A stretch of DNA of 47,900 nucleotides from Chloroflexota bacterium (GCA_016210495.1 JACQUC010000107.1:1-47900); one strand, 5' to 3'. Counted from the first letter of the stretch, positions 17,201 through 25,666 are shown. The notes: generated by a model not told the origin, from the sequence alone. A program made the numbers and translations.

Positions 17201-17379
17201 AGGTCACCCAGGATGTCTACGACATACAGATCAATCAGGATGCCGCCCCCGGCACGCACCTCTTGGAGATCGGGATGTACCACGCGCCGACCGGGAGGCG
17301 ATTGCCGGTAATGCTCTCCGGCCAGCGCGTGCCGGGTGACCGGGTGATCTTGGGAAAGGTCGAGCTAGTCGCGCGTTAG
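14266..17379 (+). CDS. ArnT/PMT_2-like (GT39-type) membrane glycosyltransferase with C-terminal modules
   Basis: 1037 residues from ATG 14266, overlapping the previous stop by 8 bp. The acidic loop after helix 1 (PPGLSQDEAAEALDAQRI) and NNGREPLYAYVAAL are typical of GT39/ArnT-like enzymes that move a sugar from a polyprenyl-phosphate carrier to an exported acceptor. About 11 helices are followed by three modules (about 16060-16430, 16540-16930, 16965-17376) with the same YWRSL / TTFVHL / WAQ / YPT-x-IW / GMY signature as both neighbours. A stretch between two helices, 15409-15610, is translated from two family A repeats and has low-complexity Glu/Gly/Ser-Pro composition. The gene ends 4 bp from a convergent gene. 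Confidence 0.82.
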   Translation: MVNASKLWLARHAREVLFVAFVTIVIALPLRALALDTIPPGLSQDEAAEALDAQRIALDGARPVFLPSNNGREPLYAYVAALTFWLFGPGISSLRLASALLGVLTVPATYLFARALFSRRVAAIAAMLLAASLWHVHLSRLAMRIVPLPLFEALSVFLVWQALRTGRFHYWAGAGLALGLSLYTYLPARLFGALLLFTTLLYLLFRRASPHKTVSQLAGLALAAAVALAVFAPLGLYFAGNPEDFMGRAGQVSIANAVSAGADVKQVLLENTKSTLGMFFISGDANPRHNLPGRPAFDLLLAPFFVLGLLLALRKLHDPASALLLLWFVVMLVPAILSDSAPHFLRAAGLLPALFVLPALGIDHILRHGGGTWRRPLSAIDPLSLSQKGEGEGEGSPDPVCPAAQSGHSSTPSSRLFTTGRGGLQFASPSANRPSSPLSLWERARVREPRRLLPALLVCLVLSTSLSWTVVDYFFIWPFREDARESFDADKVIAADYINGLTPQFRVFLSPLTADHATVKFLARHPDLTLFGHDVLPLADRSSVDTAYVILGSPSETLARLKRFFPAGYTLQETAPGNRPALASFFVPRGSSVQGLEASIGHPVRLRLGDEVELLGYDVTGDVKGGAVAYVTLYWRSLRATDGDYTTFVHLVGRDGRTWAQVDQRPGAGDYPTLIWRKGEIVLDRYGIPLGVDLVPGTYTLRVGMYSASTGRLPILAGASASQSNQASIGDVSVERGVDTAKLWQLPIERPVNTRFVDADRGDELELLGFRLGAGQVRQGDAQRVMLWWQAKNAIKGDYLVNLALEGASGQVLAEHRVRPAEGSYATTNWTAAQVVRDVHDLVVPADSPPGPADIKVYLADAQTGRPLRVQGATGDSPIRLGPYEILARERRFDIPRIQHPLRAELGEAVTLLGYDLDQKPVRPGDVIRLTLYWQTRARMDESYTVFTHILDAGERIRGQKDQIPLGGKAPTTSWVPGEVTQDVYDIQINQDAAPGTHLLEIGMYHAPTGRRLPVMLSGQRVPGDRVILGKVELVAR
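15409..15450. repeat. family A dispersed inverted repeat, in frame
   Basis: CCCCTCTCCCTTT with AAAGGGAGAGGG and an extra GTGAGGG unit. It is translated as part of the membrane glycosyltransferase. Confidence 0.8.
15574..15610. repeat. family A dispersed inverted repeat, in frame
   Basis: CCCCTCTCCCTCTGGGAGAG then GGCTAGGGTAAGGG. This is the second copy in the same loop, 124 bp after the first. Confidence 0.8.
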
Positions 17380-17383
17380 CCGC

Positions 17384-17842
17384 CTACCTCTTCGCCCCCG
17401 CGTCGATCCAGGCCTTGACGTTGGCGATCCGATTGCGGCTGAGCTTGCGACCCTCGTGCGGCATCTGTATCTGCTGCGCCGCCGTGCCGTCGATCACGAA
17501 CGCCAAGGAGCTGGTGCTGGACGAGCCGCCCACCACCACCGGCCCAAAGCGCGTTCCGGCCATCATCCGTTCGTAGGCGTCCAGCCGAAGGCCGTTCTCG
17601 GCCTTTGAGGTCCCGTGACACTCCACACAGTATCTGTCGAATATCGGCTGGATATCTTCCTGGTACGACCCAGCCCATATGGTCTTCAGTTTCAACGGCA
17701 CGTCCGTGTCCGCGACCAGAGTAGTGCCCGAAGACGACGAAGGCTTGGAAGCCGTTACTTCCTGCAACTCTGCACAACCTAGCAGAAAGACCAGCACTAG
17801 AGCTATGGCGAAGATGCCAACGCCCATTAACACCTTGCGCAT
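17384..17842 (-). CDS. monohaem cytochrome c lipoprotein
   Basis: 152 residues from ATG 17842, with AAGGA before it. The N-terminal signal ends in a lipobox (VFLLGC), so the protein is anchored outside the membrane. One haem motif, CVECHG, lies in a DIQPIFDRYCVECH context as in cytochrome c domains of the Planctomycete type; a later Met in IQMPHEGRKL may be the sixth ligand. It is a clear paralogue of the gene at 25791-26258; the two bracket the respiratory cluster. Likely role: electron exit or entry shuttle for the complex (inference). Confidence 0.85.
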   Translation of the reverse strand: MRKVLMGVGIFAIALVLVFLLGCAELQEVTASKPSSSSGTTLVADTDVPLKLKTIWAGSYQEDIQPIFDRYCVECHGTSKAENGLRLDAYERMMAGTRFGPVVVGGSSSTSSLAFVIDGTAAQQIQMPHEGRKLSRNRIANVKAWIDAGAKR

Positions 17843-17863
17843 GCGATCCTTCTCCGATTTCTA

Positions 17864-18790
17864 TCACGTTTTGAAGCTGTGGCAACTGGCACAAAACGCG
17901 CCCGGGTTGTGACTTGCCTTGTTCTGGTGGCAAGACGTGCACGCTTCACGGGTCGTCACCTTCCATTCGTGCGGCTTATGGCACGCCGTGCAGCTCGCCT
18001 GCGTGTGCGCATTGACCGTGTGCTTGCCTTCTGTTACCACGCGCTGGTGGCAGCTCTGGCAAAACACCACAGGTTTTTCCTGCTTGTGCGGCTGATGGCA
18101 CTGGCTGCACTGGAACTGCATCGGTGCGCTGCTTGGCCAGTGAACCTCTTTCTTAGCCTGCGACTCGTGACACTGCAAGCAGTCCTGGCGCAACGGCCGG
18201 AGTGGACTACCCTCCCGGAAGAAATTGTGGCAATCCAGACAGTACCGCTCGGCCATCGCCGTGATCTTCATCTGCTTCTCGCCGTGGCAAAGCAGGCATA
18301 TCTTCTCCGGCGGCGTAAAGCGGTGTAGGGTCACGGAGTGGCACTTTAGGCAACTTATCCTCTGGCTTACCGCGTGCACCTTGTGACCGGCCGTGTCCTC
18401 TACCTGCAACCACTCCGGGGTAGTCCCTTCGTGGCACTTCTTGCAGGCTTCATCTGAAACCAGCGCGTGCTTGGACACCTCGTTGGGCTGCTTCATTGCG
18501 TACTTCACGACCTGCTCCATGCTCGAAATGGGGCTAGACTCATGACAGGCGTGGCAAGTGACCTTGGAATGCTCGCTGCTCTGCCACCGAGCCCACGCTT
18601 TCTCCATCGTGTGGCAGGAGCGGCAGAACGTGGGATCGTTTTGCGTGTAGCTGTAAACGCTGTAGCTCTGGTAGGCGCCAAAGAAGACAAACGCGACTGC
18701 GCCCAGCACAACCCCGCCGGCCACCGGACGTGGCAGGGAAAATATGGCCCGGGCGAGCGCAGTGATCCTAGATGCTAGCCATTTCCTCAT
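17864..18790 (-). CDS. 12-haem NapC/NirT-like cytochrome c
   Basis: 308 residues from ATG 18790; the frame is open further upstream, but that part is Arg-rich and unlikely. A single N-terminal membrane anchor (about 20-42) is followed by NDPTFCRSCHTMEKAW, the NapC/NrfH-like first haem. Twelve CxxCH motifs occur in all, against four in classical NapC. The protein would take electrons from quinol or the NrfD partner and pass them along an extracytoplasmic haem wire. It ends 21 bp before the lipoprotein cytochrome. No clear ribosome binding site precedes the chosen start, which leaves the N-terminus uncertain. Confidence 0.85.
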   Translation of the reverse strand: MRKWLASRITALARAIFSLPRPVAGGVVLGAVAFVFFGAYQSYSVYSYTQNDPTFCRSCHTMEKAWARWQSSEHSKVTCHACHESSPISSMEQVVKYAMKQPNEVSKHALVSDEACKKCHEGTTPEWLQVEDTAGHKVHAVSQRISCLKCHSVTLHRFTPPEKICLLCHGEKQMKITAMAERYCLDCHNFFREGSPLRPLRQDCLQCHESQAKKEVHWPSSAPMQFQCSQCHQPHKQEKPVVFCQSCHQRVVTEGKHTVNAHTQASCTACHKPHEWKVTTREACTSCHQNKASHNPGAFCASCHSFKT

Positions 18791-19256
18791 CGTTGAAGGC
18801 CGACGGCAACGGCGACGTTGCCGTCTGGCTGGTTCACCCCTTTCGTCCAAGTTTGGCAAGAACAGGCTTCGTTGCCTCACCCGTCCGGCGCCGCCTGTTG
18901 CCAGCTCTGCCAACGACGTCGGCCGGTTGGCCCACAAGCTTTCGATCAATGCGGTGCTGCCCTGCCAAGCCTAGGTTAATCCTTTACGCCCTCCTGTGCC
19001 ATCGGGCAGAGACCTTATTTTTCCCGTACGAGCACCTTATCTGGGAATAGGGTGTATCCAGCTAAGACCTGGCGAGGTCACCAATAAGCTCACGGGCAAG
19101 GCCCTGCAATCCCCTCTCCCTGGAAGGGAGAGGGTTAGGGTGAGGGTCGTTCCCTCGGATGCATCTGTATTCCTGCCGGTAGAACGATTCAGGGCTCCCC
19201 AGCGCGTCCAGTGTCGGCTCCATTCGCCTTGATGCTATTGGTGCTTTGAGTCTTCC
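18791..19256. other. intergenic region with one dispersed repeat
   Basis: About 465 bp between two cytochrome genes on the same strand. The only structure I see is a family A repeat at 19111-19147 (CCCCTCTCCCTGG then AAGGGAGAGGGTTAGGG and TGAGGG). The rest shows no gene. Confidence 0.6.
19111..19147. repeat. family A dispersed inverted repeat
   Basis: CCCCTCTCCCT, short loop, AGGGAGAGGGTTAGGGTGAGGG: the inverted arms plus the characteristic GGGTTAGGGTGAGGG tail. Confidence 0.85.
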
Positions 19257-20690
19257 CTACTGTACTCCCGCCAGCGACTTCATATAGTCCACAACCTGCT
19301 TGATCTGCTCGTCGGTCAGCGGGCCGCCTTTCGCCTTGCCAAACCCGGGCATTCCTCCCTTTCCCTCGGCGGTAGCTGTAGCCAGTCCTGCGTCTCCACG
19401 GCTTATTATGAAATCTTTAGAGCTCAAATTGGCCGTGCCGACCCTCTCACCCTTATCGCCGTGGCACGCCGCGCAGTTCTTGGCGTAGAGATCCTTGCCT
19501 TCCTGGCCTGCACCTTTTGCCGCCAACACCCCCGGGCCAGGGAAAGACTTCAGGTACTCGACGAGCGCCTCCACCTCGACGGTACCCAAAGTGCCACCGC
19601 GTCCCCTCCCGAACGGAGGCATACCTCCCTTGCCGTTGGTAATGGCCTTGGTTATCACCTCCTCGCCCTGGGAGTACCAGTACTCCTTCGAGCTGTGTTT
19701 CACGCCAGCCACCTTGTCGCCGTCGGCCCCATGGCATATGATGCAGTTCCTGTCGTAGAGCGCCTTGGCGTCGATCTTGGCGGCGGCCGTGCCTAGAGCC
19801 AGGGTCTTGAGATAGCCCAGGATCGCCTTGATCTCGTCGTCGGTCAAGGTTCCTCCGTGCGCTCTACTGAACGGCGGCATCACCCCCTGCCCTTCGGCAG
19901 TTGCCTTGAAGATCTTTGCCTCGCCTTGGCTGCTCTGGAACTCCTGCGAGGACAGTTTGGCCGAGCGCACACTATCCCCTTTCTGGCCGTGACACGCGGC
20001 ACAGACCCTCTGGTACCGTACCCTGCCATCGGCCATTGATCCCAGAGCAGGAGGTGCCGGAACTTGTGCCGGTGCCGTGGGGACCGACGTGGCGTGGCAT
20101 TTACTGCACGAATCCGTTTGCGCGTGGCACGAGTTGCAGGATTGCATGGTCGGACGATTCGTTTGTGGCACGTTCAGGTCGTGGGCCACGTTGCTATGAC
20201 AGCTCGTGCAGGTGGCGCCAGCGGCGATGTGGAACTTGTGTGGAATCTTGATGTCCAGGAAGTTGAACTTAAAGTCGTTTTGATCGTTGGTCGTAGTCAT
20301 TTGCGTGTGGCAGCGCACACAGTTGCTGCTGACGCGCTCCGGCTCGGCCATAAAACCTGCCCTGTACCCCTCGAAAACCACTTGGCCCGGTTGAGCGTGG
20401 CAATCCACGCACGTGACCCGGCTGAAGTCCGCGTGTACTACCGACCGTACGGCGCGATCGGGTGTTTCGCCTGTCCCGTGGCAGGTGACGCAGAACTGCG
20501 AGCTTGTCGTCGTGTAGCGCGCCAGCCCCATAATTGGTATGGCCGACACAGGGACAAACACCACTCCTATGATAAACCAGACCCACAGCGGCCAACTGGG
20601 GAACCTGAAGGGCAGCAGGGTCGGTCTTCTATCTGGTAGCCCCGGCACCTTCAACATATCTGGAAGTCGTTCTGGATCGGGAACACTCAT
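19257..20690 (-). CDS. nine-haem cytochrome: six-haem anchor domain fused to three class I cytochrome c domains
   Basis: 477 residues, ATG 20690 preceded by AGGAAAG. One membrane helix lies at about residues 33-55. Six CxxCH motifs follow in an NrfH/NapC-like part (CVTCH, CVDCH, CVRCH, CTSCH, CNSCH, CSKCH). An Ala/Pro linker leads to three tandem class I domains, each with CxxCHG, a GMPPF or GMPGF Met-ligand loop and a C-terminal YLK or YMKSL helix. The fusion would link the quinone-side haem wire directly to small soluble-type cytochrome domains. It lies downstream of the MopB gene and probably is that complex's electron-transfer subunit, like QrcA or ActA in related complexes. Confidence 0.88.
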   Translation of the reverse strand: MSVPDPERLPDMLKVPGLPDRRPTLLPFRFPSWPLWVWFIIGVVFVPVSAIPIMGLARYTTTSSQFCVTCHGTGETPDRAVRSVVHADFSRVTCVDCHAQPGQVVFEGYRAGFMAEPERVSSNCVRCHTQMTTTNDQNDFKFNFLDIKIPHKFHIAAGATCTSCHSNVAHDLNVPQTNRPTMQSCNSCHAQTDSCSKCHATSVPTAPAQVPAPPALGSMADGRVRYQRVCAACHGQKGDSVRSAKLSSQEFQSSQGEAKIFKATAEGQGVMPPFSRAHGGTLTDDEIKAILGYLKTLALGTAAAKIDAKALYDRNCIICHGADGDKVAGVKHSSKEYWYSQGEEVITKAITNGKGGMPPFGRGRGGTLGTVEVEALVEYLKSFPGPGVLAAKGAGQEGKDLYAKNCAACHGDKGERVGTANLSSKDFIISRGDAGLATATAEGKGGMPGFGKAKGGPLTDEQIKQVVDYMKSLAGVQ

Positions 20691-20806
20691 CTAGCTTTCC
20701 TCCGTATGAGATGCGCGCGCGAGCTCTCTACGAAGCCGCCCAAGCCGACTGGTGCCACGGGCCTTGGCCTCTCCATTCTCACAGCGGTGTCTACACACGC
20801 TCGCCA

Positions 20807-23098
20807 TCACGCCTTCCTGATAGTAACCTTGGTGTCTGTCCACCCCTGCCCTCCGCCAATTGGGTCGGAGGACACTGGTATGATGTTGTATGCATGCACG
20901 CCGTTCCCGTGTTTGTCCCACCAAATCAGCCTGCTATTCGGGTCGCCACTGTCGAAGCGCTCGCCTTTGGCGATCTTCCCGTACTCCCAGTGGCCAGTAT
21001 GTCGGCCAATGGCCACCGTTTTGGGGTGTATCCCGTTGCTCGGTTGTGCCTTCACGACGATCACGCCGGTGGAAGTGGTTACGCGGATCCTGTCGCCTTT
21101 CTTAATGCCCTTTTCTTTGGCGATCTCCGCGTTGATCCACAAGGGATTCTCATGCACGATCTCCGACAGGAGGACGCTGGCGGCCGTGTTGGAGCCGTTA
21201 TGGACGCTAGCCTGGAACGTCGTGAGAATAAACTCGTCTTCGCCCAGTTCTTTTGTCGCGGCGATCGGCTCGTAGGCTGGCAAAGCGGAGAAGCCGGTGC
21301 TCTCCAGGGCCTTGGAGTACACTTCGAACTTGCCGGAGGGCGTAGGAAACTTCTGCTTCTGGTAGGCCCTGTACACGATGGGCAGGGAAGGGTCGATCCA
21401 CGTGCCATTTGCTTTCAGGTACTTCAGGCCTCCGGCTTTCGTCAGCCCATCGATCTTGCCAATGGCCCCCGTGATGTACCCCTCCATCGTGCCAAAAGCG
21501 AAATAGCTCTCCATCCCTCCGCCTATGCGGCGCGCCAGCTCGATCAACATGTCGTGGGCGGGCACCGACTCGCCTTGGGCCGCGACCACGGGTTGACTGA
21601 CGTTCAGTGTAGGCATCAACAGGTAGGACGGTACCAGGTGCAGGCCCCAGCTTTCTAGATATGTGCTGGCCGGCAGAACGATGTCTGCCAGGGCTGCCGT
21701 CTCGCTGATGAAGGTGTCGACCGCGTAGAAGTGCGGAACCAGTTTCTCGTCTTTCAGCACGGCCGCCGTAAGCTCCGGGTCGGGGTTGGAATAGGCCGGA
21801 TTGGCCAAGAAGGTCATCAGCACGTCCGTCTTCTGCTTCAAATCTTTGATCATCGACATCGCCCTTTGCGGCACCGAATAAGATGCCAGAGGGTAGTCGG
21901 TCGGGCGCGCGAGCGGGCTGTTGTGCGTTAGCGGTTTGGGTGCAGGTTCTGGTTCCTCGAGTTGGTAGAGCCTTGGCAGACATGCCCCACCGCGCACGTC
22001 GACGTTGCCGGTTATGGCGTTGAGCAGCGCTATGGCTCGCTGATTCTGAACGCCGTTAACGTGGCCGGTGGCGCCGCCGCCGCTGATGGCCGCCGCCGGC
22101 TTCGTCATCGCGAACTCCACGGCCACCCGGGTGATTTCGGTAGCTCTTACCCCACTTTCTTTCTCGGCTTGCTCCGGGGTGTACTGCATGAGGTGCTGGG
22201 TCAGCCGATCCGGTGGGAAATTGATCCAATTCTCTATGAAATCCCGGTCGTAGAGACCCCGCTGCATAATCAGGTTCGCCATTGCGAGCGCCACGATCCC
22301 GTCGGTTCCTGGGCGTATGGGATACCACTTGTCGCTCTTGGCGGCGGTGTTGGAAAGCCGGCAATCGAAAGTAACCAATCGGGCGCCGTTCATCCGCCCG
22401 TCGATTATGCGCTGGATGAAAGGTACGTAGTGAGGATGGGCCTCGTAGGGATTTGCGCCGAAGTTGAGAATGAACTTGCTATTAGCGGCGTCGACGATCT
22501 CCTCGTCCTGCCCAAATGAGAGCATCCGGCCTATCCATCGATTTGCGGCGTGGGACGCGACATCCTGTACAACACTGCTGGTGCCGAACGCTGTCAGGAA
22601 GCGGCTGGTCAGTCCGTCCATCCCGTCTAGCCCGGCGTAGAAGGCAAACTGATCCTGCCGACGCTCGGCTTGCAGTGCGCTGAGTCTCGCCGCTATTTCG
22701 GTGTAGGCTTCGTCCCACGAAATCCTTTTCCATCTGCCCTGCCCGCGCAAGCCAACCCGTTTCACCGGATAAAGCAGCCTGTCAGGATTGTATAGCAAAT
22801 TCATTCCGGCCTGGCCGCGCGCGCAGATTCTCCCCCGGTTGTTCAGGTCTCGGGGGTTGCCTTCGATCTTCACCAGGCGACCCTCCTCCACGAACCCGAG
22901 GATGCCACAGCGTGCCTCACACAGGGTACAGGTGCTGGCAATGGGAACTCGCGACGTATTTGTAGTCCGCGAAACGCTTGCACCTCCTTCGATCAGTTCC
23001 CCGGCTTTGAGAAGCTCCACCGCCCTGTTCACCACGACGAGCGCGGCAGCCCCAGCCAGTCCAAATTTCAAGAAGTTCCGGCGGCTTATCTTTGACAT
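20807..23098 (-). CDS. Tat-exported molybdopterin oxidoreductase (MopB/CISM) large subunit
   Basis: 763 residues from ATG 23098 with AGGAGTT in front. The Tat motif SRRNFLKFG begins at residue 5. A [4Fe-4S] site follows (CTLCEARCG, then RICARG 27 residues on). Mo-bis-MGD fold motifs are visible: FNFGANPYEAHP-like strand, PIRPGTDGIVALAMAN, and a C-terminal TGHW / NGVHAYN region. Length and gene order (FeS, NrfD, MopB) are like phs/psr/ttr reductases. However, in the loop where Psr/Phs/Arr enzymes carry the metal-ligand Cys (after FGTSSVVQDVASHAANR) there is no Cys, so it may be a non-catalytic member like QrcB or ActB. The substrate is unassigned. Confidence 0.85.
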   Translation of the reverse strand: MSKISRRNFLKFGLAGAAALVVVNRAVELLKAGELIEGGASVSRTTNTSRVPIASTCTLCEARCGILGFVEEGRLVKIEGNPRDLNNRGRICARGQAGMNLLYNPDRLLYPVKRVGLRGQGRWKRISWDEAYTEIAARLSALQAERRQDQFAFYAGLDGMDGLTSRFLTAFGTSSVVQDVASHAANRWIGRMLSFGQDEEIVDAANSKFILNFGANPYEAHPHYVPFIQRIIDGRMNGARLVTFDCRLSNTAAKSDKWYPIRPGTDGIVALAMANLIMQRGLYDRDFIENWINFPPDRLTQHLMQYTPEQAEKESGVRATEITRVAVEFAMTKPAAAISGGGATGHVNGVQNQRAIALLNAITGNVDVRGGACLPRLYQLEEPEPAPKPLTHNSPLARPTDYPLASYSVPQRAMSMIKDLKQKTDVLMTFLANPAYSNPDPELTAAVLKDEKLVPHFYAVDTFISETAALADIVLPASTYLESWGLHLVPSYLLMPTLNVSQPVVAAQGESVPAHDMLIELARRIGGGMESYFAFGTMEGYITGAIGKIDGLTKAGGLKYLKANGTWIDPSLPIVYRAYQKQKFPTPSGKFEVYSKALESTGFSALPAYEPIAATKELGEDEFILTTFQASVHNGSNTAASVLLSEIVHENPLWINAEIAKEKGIKKGDRIRVTTSTGVIVVKAQPSNGIHPKTVAIGRHTGHWEYGKIAKGERFDSGDPNSRLIWWDKHGNGVHAYNIIPVSSDPIGGGQGWTDTKVTIRKA

Positions 23099-23134
23099 AT
23101 TCCGAACTCCTGATTCCGATCCAAAATGCGCGCG

Positions 23135-23206
23135 GGTAGGGGCGTCCCGAGACAGGATCCCGATTCCATCGGGAGACGTCTCTGTCCGCCTGAGGTGGGG
23201 CGGGGC
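23135..23206. repeat. family B dispersed inverted repeat
   Basis: GTAGGGGCGTCCCGAGACAG with a complementary CTGTC/CGCCT side, in the gap between the NrfD stop and the MopB start. It carries the GTAGGGGCG start shared with copies at 36869, 36918, 38345 and 39423. Confidence 0.55.
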
Positions 23207-23230
23207 AGCGCCGCCATTTCGTACCAAAAA

Positions 23231-24145
23231 CTAGCTAAGGGGCACACTCTGACCCCCGATCACCATCACGTAACGCATCGCCATGATTCCGACCATTACC
23301 AGGACCGCGGCGATAGAAACTGGTATCACCCTTCTCTTCGTCTTGGGGAAGAATAGAATGGCCAGGGGAATCAGCGATCCCAGTACCAGTTCGACGCCCA
23401 CGAAGATGGGGCTGAAATTCAACGTCAGTATCATCATCGCCGCCTCCCGCGCCTCGCTATCGGCGGTCAGTAGCACCGCCACGTCGGAAAAGATTAGGAA
23501 CAGATCAAGCAATATCGTGAACGCCAGTATCTGCCCGAGTTCGAACACAAGTTCCTTATTGATTCTCTTTTCGAACGAGAAGAACCGACCGTGGATCACG
23601 ATCACCAGTAGCATCAAGGCCATGCCGGACACCATCGCGGAAACCAGGAACAGCGTGGGCATCAGCGCGGTATTCCAGAGCGCCCTGGCCTTGCTCAAGG
23701 CCAGGATGAACCCCGTGTACCCGTGCACCGATGTGGCGAGTGGGATGCCGATCAGGCCGAAGAGCTTGGTCAGTTTCGCATTGCCGCTAAACATGAACCA
23801 AGCGTATATCAGACAATTGAGCGGATAGAGTGTGAGCAAGAACGTTCCGTAGGTTATGGGTGAAGCGATATTCAGATAAGGAAAGAGATGCCAGAACCGC
23901 AGGGGCTGGCCAAGATCGGCGATCAGGTTCAGTGGCGCCACCACCAGCAACAAGATGGCAAGTATAACGCCCACTTTGCCCATCGGCTTGTATTTGGTAA
24001 TGCCGAAACCGTATGCCATCGTGGACAGGATGAACGAACCGGCGCTCAGACCCGTCATGTAGAAGTAGATGGCTATGGGAACACCCAGAGGAGCCTCGTG
24101 GGCGACGTTGTAGATTACATTGATCTCTTCCTCCAATCTATTCAC
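23231..24145 (-). CDS. nrfD: NrfD/PsrC-type quinol-interacting membrane subunit
   Basis: About 304 residues from GTG 24145, which overlaps the ferredoxin stop by 8 bp and has AGGAGG just ahead. Eight or more membrane helices; the conserved LGVPIAIYFYMTGLSAGSF and DLGQPLRFWHL motifs identify the NrfD family. These subunits bind quinone and exchange electrons with the attached FeS protein. Here it would anchor the ferredoxin and MopB subunits. Overlap implies equal translation with the FeS gene. Confidence 0.9.
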   Translation of the reverse strand: MNRLEEEINVIYNVAHEAPLGVPIAIYFYMTGLSAGSFILSTMAYGFGITKYKPMGKVGVILAILLLVVAPLNLIADLGQPLRFWHLFPYLNIASPITYGTFLLTLYPLNCLIYAWFMFSGNAKLTKLFGLIGIPLATSVHGYTGFILALSKARALWNTALMPTLFLVSAMVSGMALMLLVIVIHGRFFSFEKRINKELVFELGQILAFTILLDLFLIFSDVAVLLTADSEAREAAMMILTLNFSPIFVGVELVLGSLIPLAILFFPKTKRRVIPVSIAAVLVMVGIMAMRYVMVIGGQSVPLS

Positions 24146-24737
24146 CCCCCTCCTTGCCAAATCCGTAAGTCCGCATCACGGCTTCGTCGCCCGCGATGTA
24201 GTGAACCTGCGGCAGCGTGTCTTTTTCCGGCTTCAGCACCTGCACAGCGTTTGTGGCGAGGACGTGCGATATTTCGCTGTCAGGATCGTTCACATCGCCA
24301 AACACCATCGCCCTCGTGGGGCACGAGTTCACGCACGCCGGCTCCAGCCCTACGTCCACACGGTGGTAGCACCAGTAGCACTTCTGAACGACGTTCTTCA
24401 ACGGGTTCAGGTACCGTACGTCGTATGGGCACGAGGCGATGCAATACTTACAGGCGATGCAGCGGTGTGGGTCGACCATCACGATGCCGTCCTCGCGCTT
24501 ATAGGTTGCCTGCGTCGGACAGTTTCGCACGCAGATGGGATTCTCACAGTTGTTGCACAGCGAAGGGAGAAAAGATCTTGTGACGACTGGATACTTACCC
24601 TTCTCGATCTGCTTCACCCAGCTACGAAACACCCCAAGGGGGACAGCGTTTTCGCTCTTGCAGGCGACCGCACAGGTATTGCAGCCTATGCAGCGTCGCA
24701 AGTCGATCACCATGCCCCACCTTACCTTCCTATCCAT
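24138..24737 (-). CDS. ferredoxin subunit with four [4Fe-4S] clusters (PsrB/TtrB/DmsB type)
   Basis: 199 residues from ATG 24737, placed 7 nt after GGAGG; ATG 24743 is too close. Four Cys clusters: CIGCNTCAVACK, CNNCENPICVRNCP, CIACKYCIASCP and CYWCYHRVDVGLEPACVNSC, sixteen cysteines in the family's order. It has no signal peptide, consistent with co-export on the Tat signal of the MopB partner. It wires the MopB subunit to the NrfD quinol site. Confidence 0.92.
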   Translation of the reverse strand: MDRKVRWGMVIDLRRCIGCNTCAVACKSENAVPLGVFRSWVKQIEKGKYPVVTRSFLPSLCNNCENPICVRNCPTQATYKREDGIVMVDPHRCIACKYCIASCPYDVRYLNPLKNVVQKCYWCYHRVDVGLEPACVNSCPTRAMVFGDVNDPDSEISHVLATNAVQVLKPEKDTLPQVHYIAGDEAVMRTYGFGKEGGE

Positions 24738-24791
24738 AAACATACCTCCAAGTCACGCGCACAACCCGTCCCCTCGCGTGGCCAAGCGCCG

Positions 24792-25580
24792 TCAGCCCAG
24801 CACTTTTTCGACGCCGTTCTTTTCCGCCACGGCTTTGCCGATCTTATCGAAGACGATGCCAAGAATATCGATGGGCACCGGTATGATCGTGCTGTTTTTC
24901 TCTCCCGCCATCTCGGTCAGAGTCTGCAAATACCGCAGTTGCAGGGTTGCCGGTTGCCTGTTGATGATCTCCGCGGCCTCGGAGAGCTGCTGGGCAGCCT
25001 GGAATTCGCCCTGGGCGTGGATGATCTTCGCGCGCTTCTCGCGCTCCGCCTCGGCCTGCCTCGCCATCGCTCGTTGCATCGACTCGGGAAGCTGAACGTC
25101 CTTGACCTCTACCAGCGAAACCTTCACGCCCCACGGCTCGGTCTGCTCGTCGATTATCGTTCGCAGCATCTGGTTGATCTCTTCCCGGTGTGCCAGCAAC
25201 TCGTCGAGCTCCGATTGGCCCAGGACACTCCGCAAGGTTGTTTGCGCGATCTGCGATGTTGCGCGGATGTAATCCAGCACCTTCACTACGGCGTACTCCG
25301 GATTTACCACCTGGAAGTACACCACCGCGTCGACCTTTATGGTAACGTTGTCTTTGGTGATCACCTCCTGAGGCTCGACCACCATCGTCACCACGCGCAT
25401 GTCGACTTTCAGCATTCGGTCGATGATGGGAACGATGAAGTTGAAGCCTGGATTCCTGACCCCAATCAGTTGGCCAAACCGAAACACCACGCCGTGCTCG
25501 TATTGCCACACGATCCTGACTGCCAACCATAAGAGCAAAAGAACCACAAAAGCCCCTACCGAAACGATTAACCAAGTCAT
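24792..25580 (-). CDS. slipin / stomatin-like SPFH (band 7) membrane protein
   Basis: 262 residues from ATG 25580 with AGGAGAGG upstream. An N-terminal membrane hairpin helix (about 3-24) is followed by an SPFH domain ([39 protein letters not shown]), a heptad helix ([20 protein letters not shown]) and the C-terminal LGIVFDKIG. Such proteins form oligomeric rings that organise membrane complexes. Its place between the upstream lipoprotein cytochrome and the FeS gene on one strand suggests it scaffolds the complex (inference); the usual nfeD partner is absent. Confidence 0.9.
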   Translation of the reverse strand: MTWLIVSVGAFVVLLLLWLAVRIVWQYEHGVVFRFGQLIGVRNPGFNFIVPIIDRMLKVDMRVVTMVVEPQEVITKDNVTIKVDAVVYFQVVNPEYAVVKVLDYIRATSQIAQTTLRSVLGQSELDELLAHREEINQMLRTIIDEQTEPWGVKVSLVEVKDVQLPESMQRAMARQAEAEREKRAKIIHAQGEFQAAQQLSEAAEIINRQPATLQLRYLQTLTEMAGEKNSTIIPVPIDILGIVFDKIGKAVAEKNGVEKVLG

Positions 25581-25666
25581 TTGTCCACCTCTCCTTTCGC
25601 AATCTATGCCTGGCCACGTTTCCCACACCTTTCGTATCGTGGCCTTCTGCACCATTACCCGATAGC

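Noticed and set aside
24120..25532. 470-codon plus-strand frame opposite the FeS and slipin genes
   Set aside because: His/Leu/Arg-rich antisense shadow of two conserved genes.
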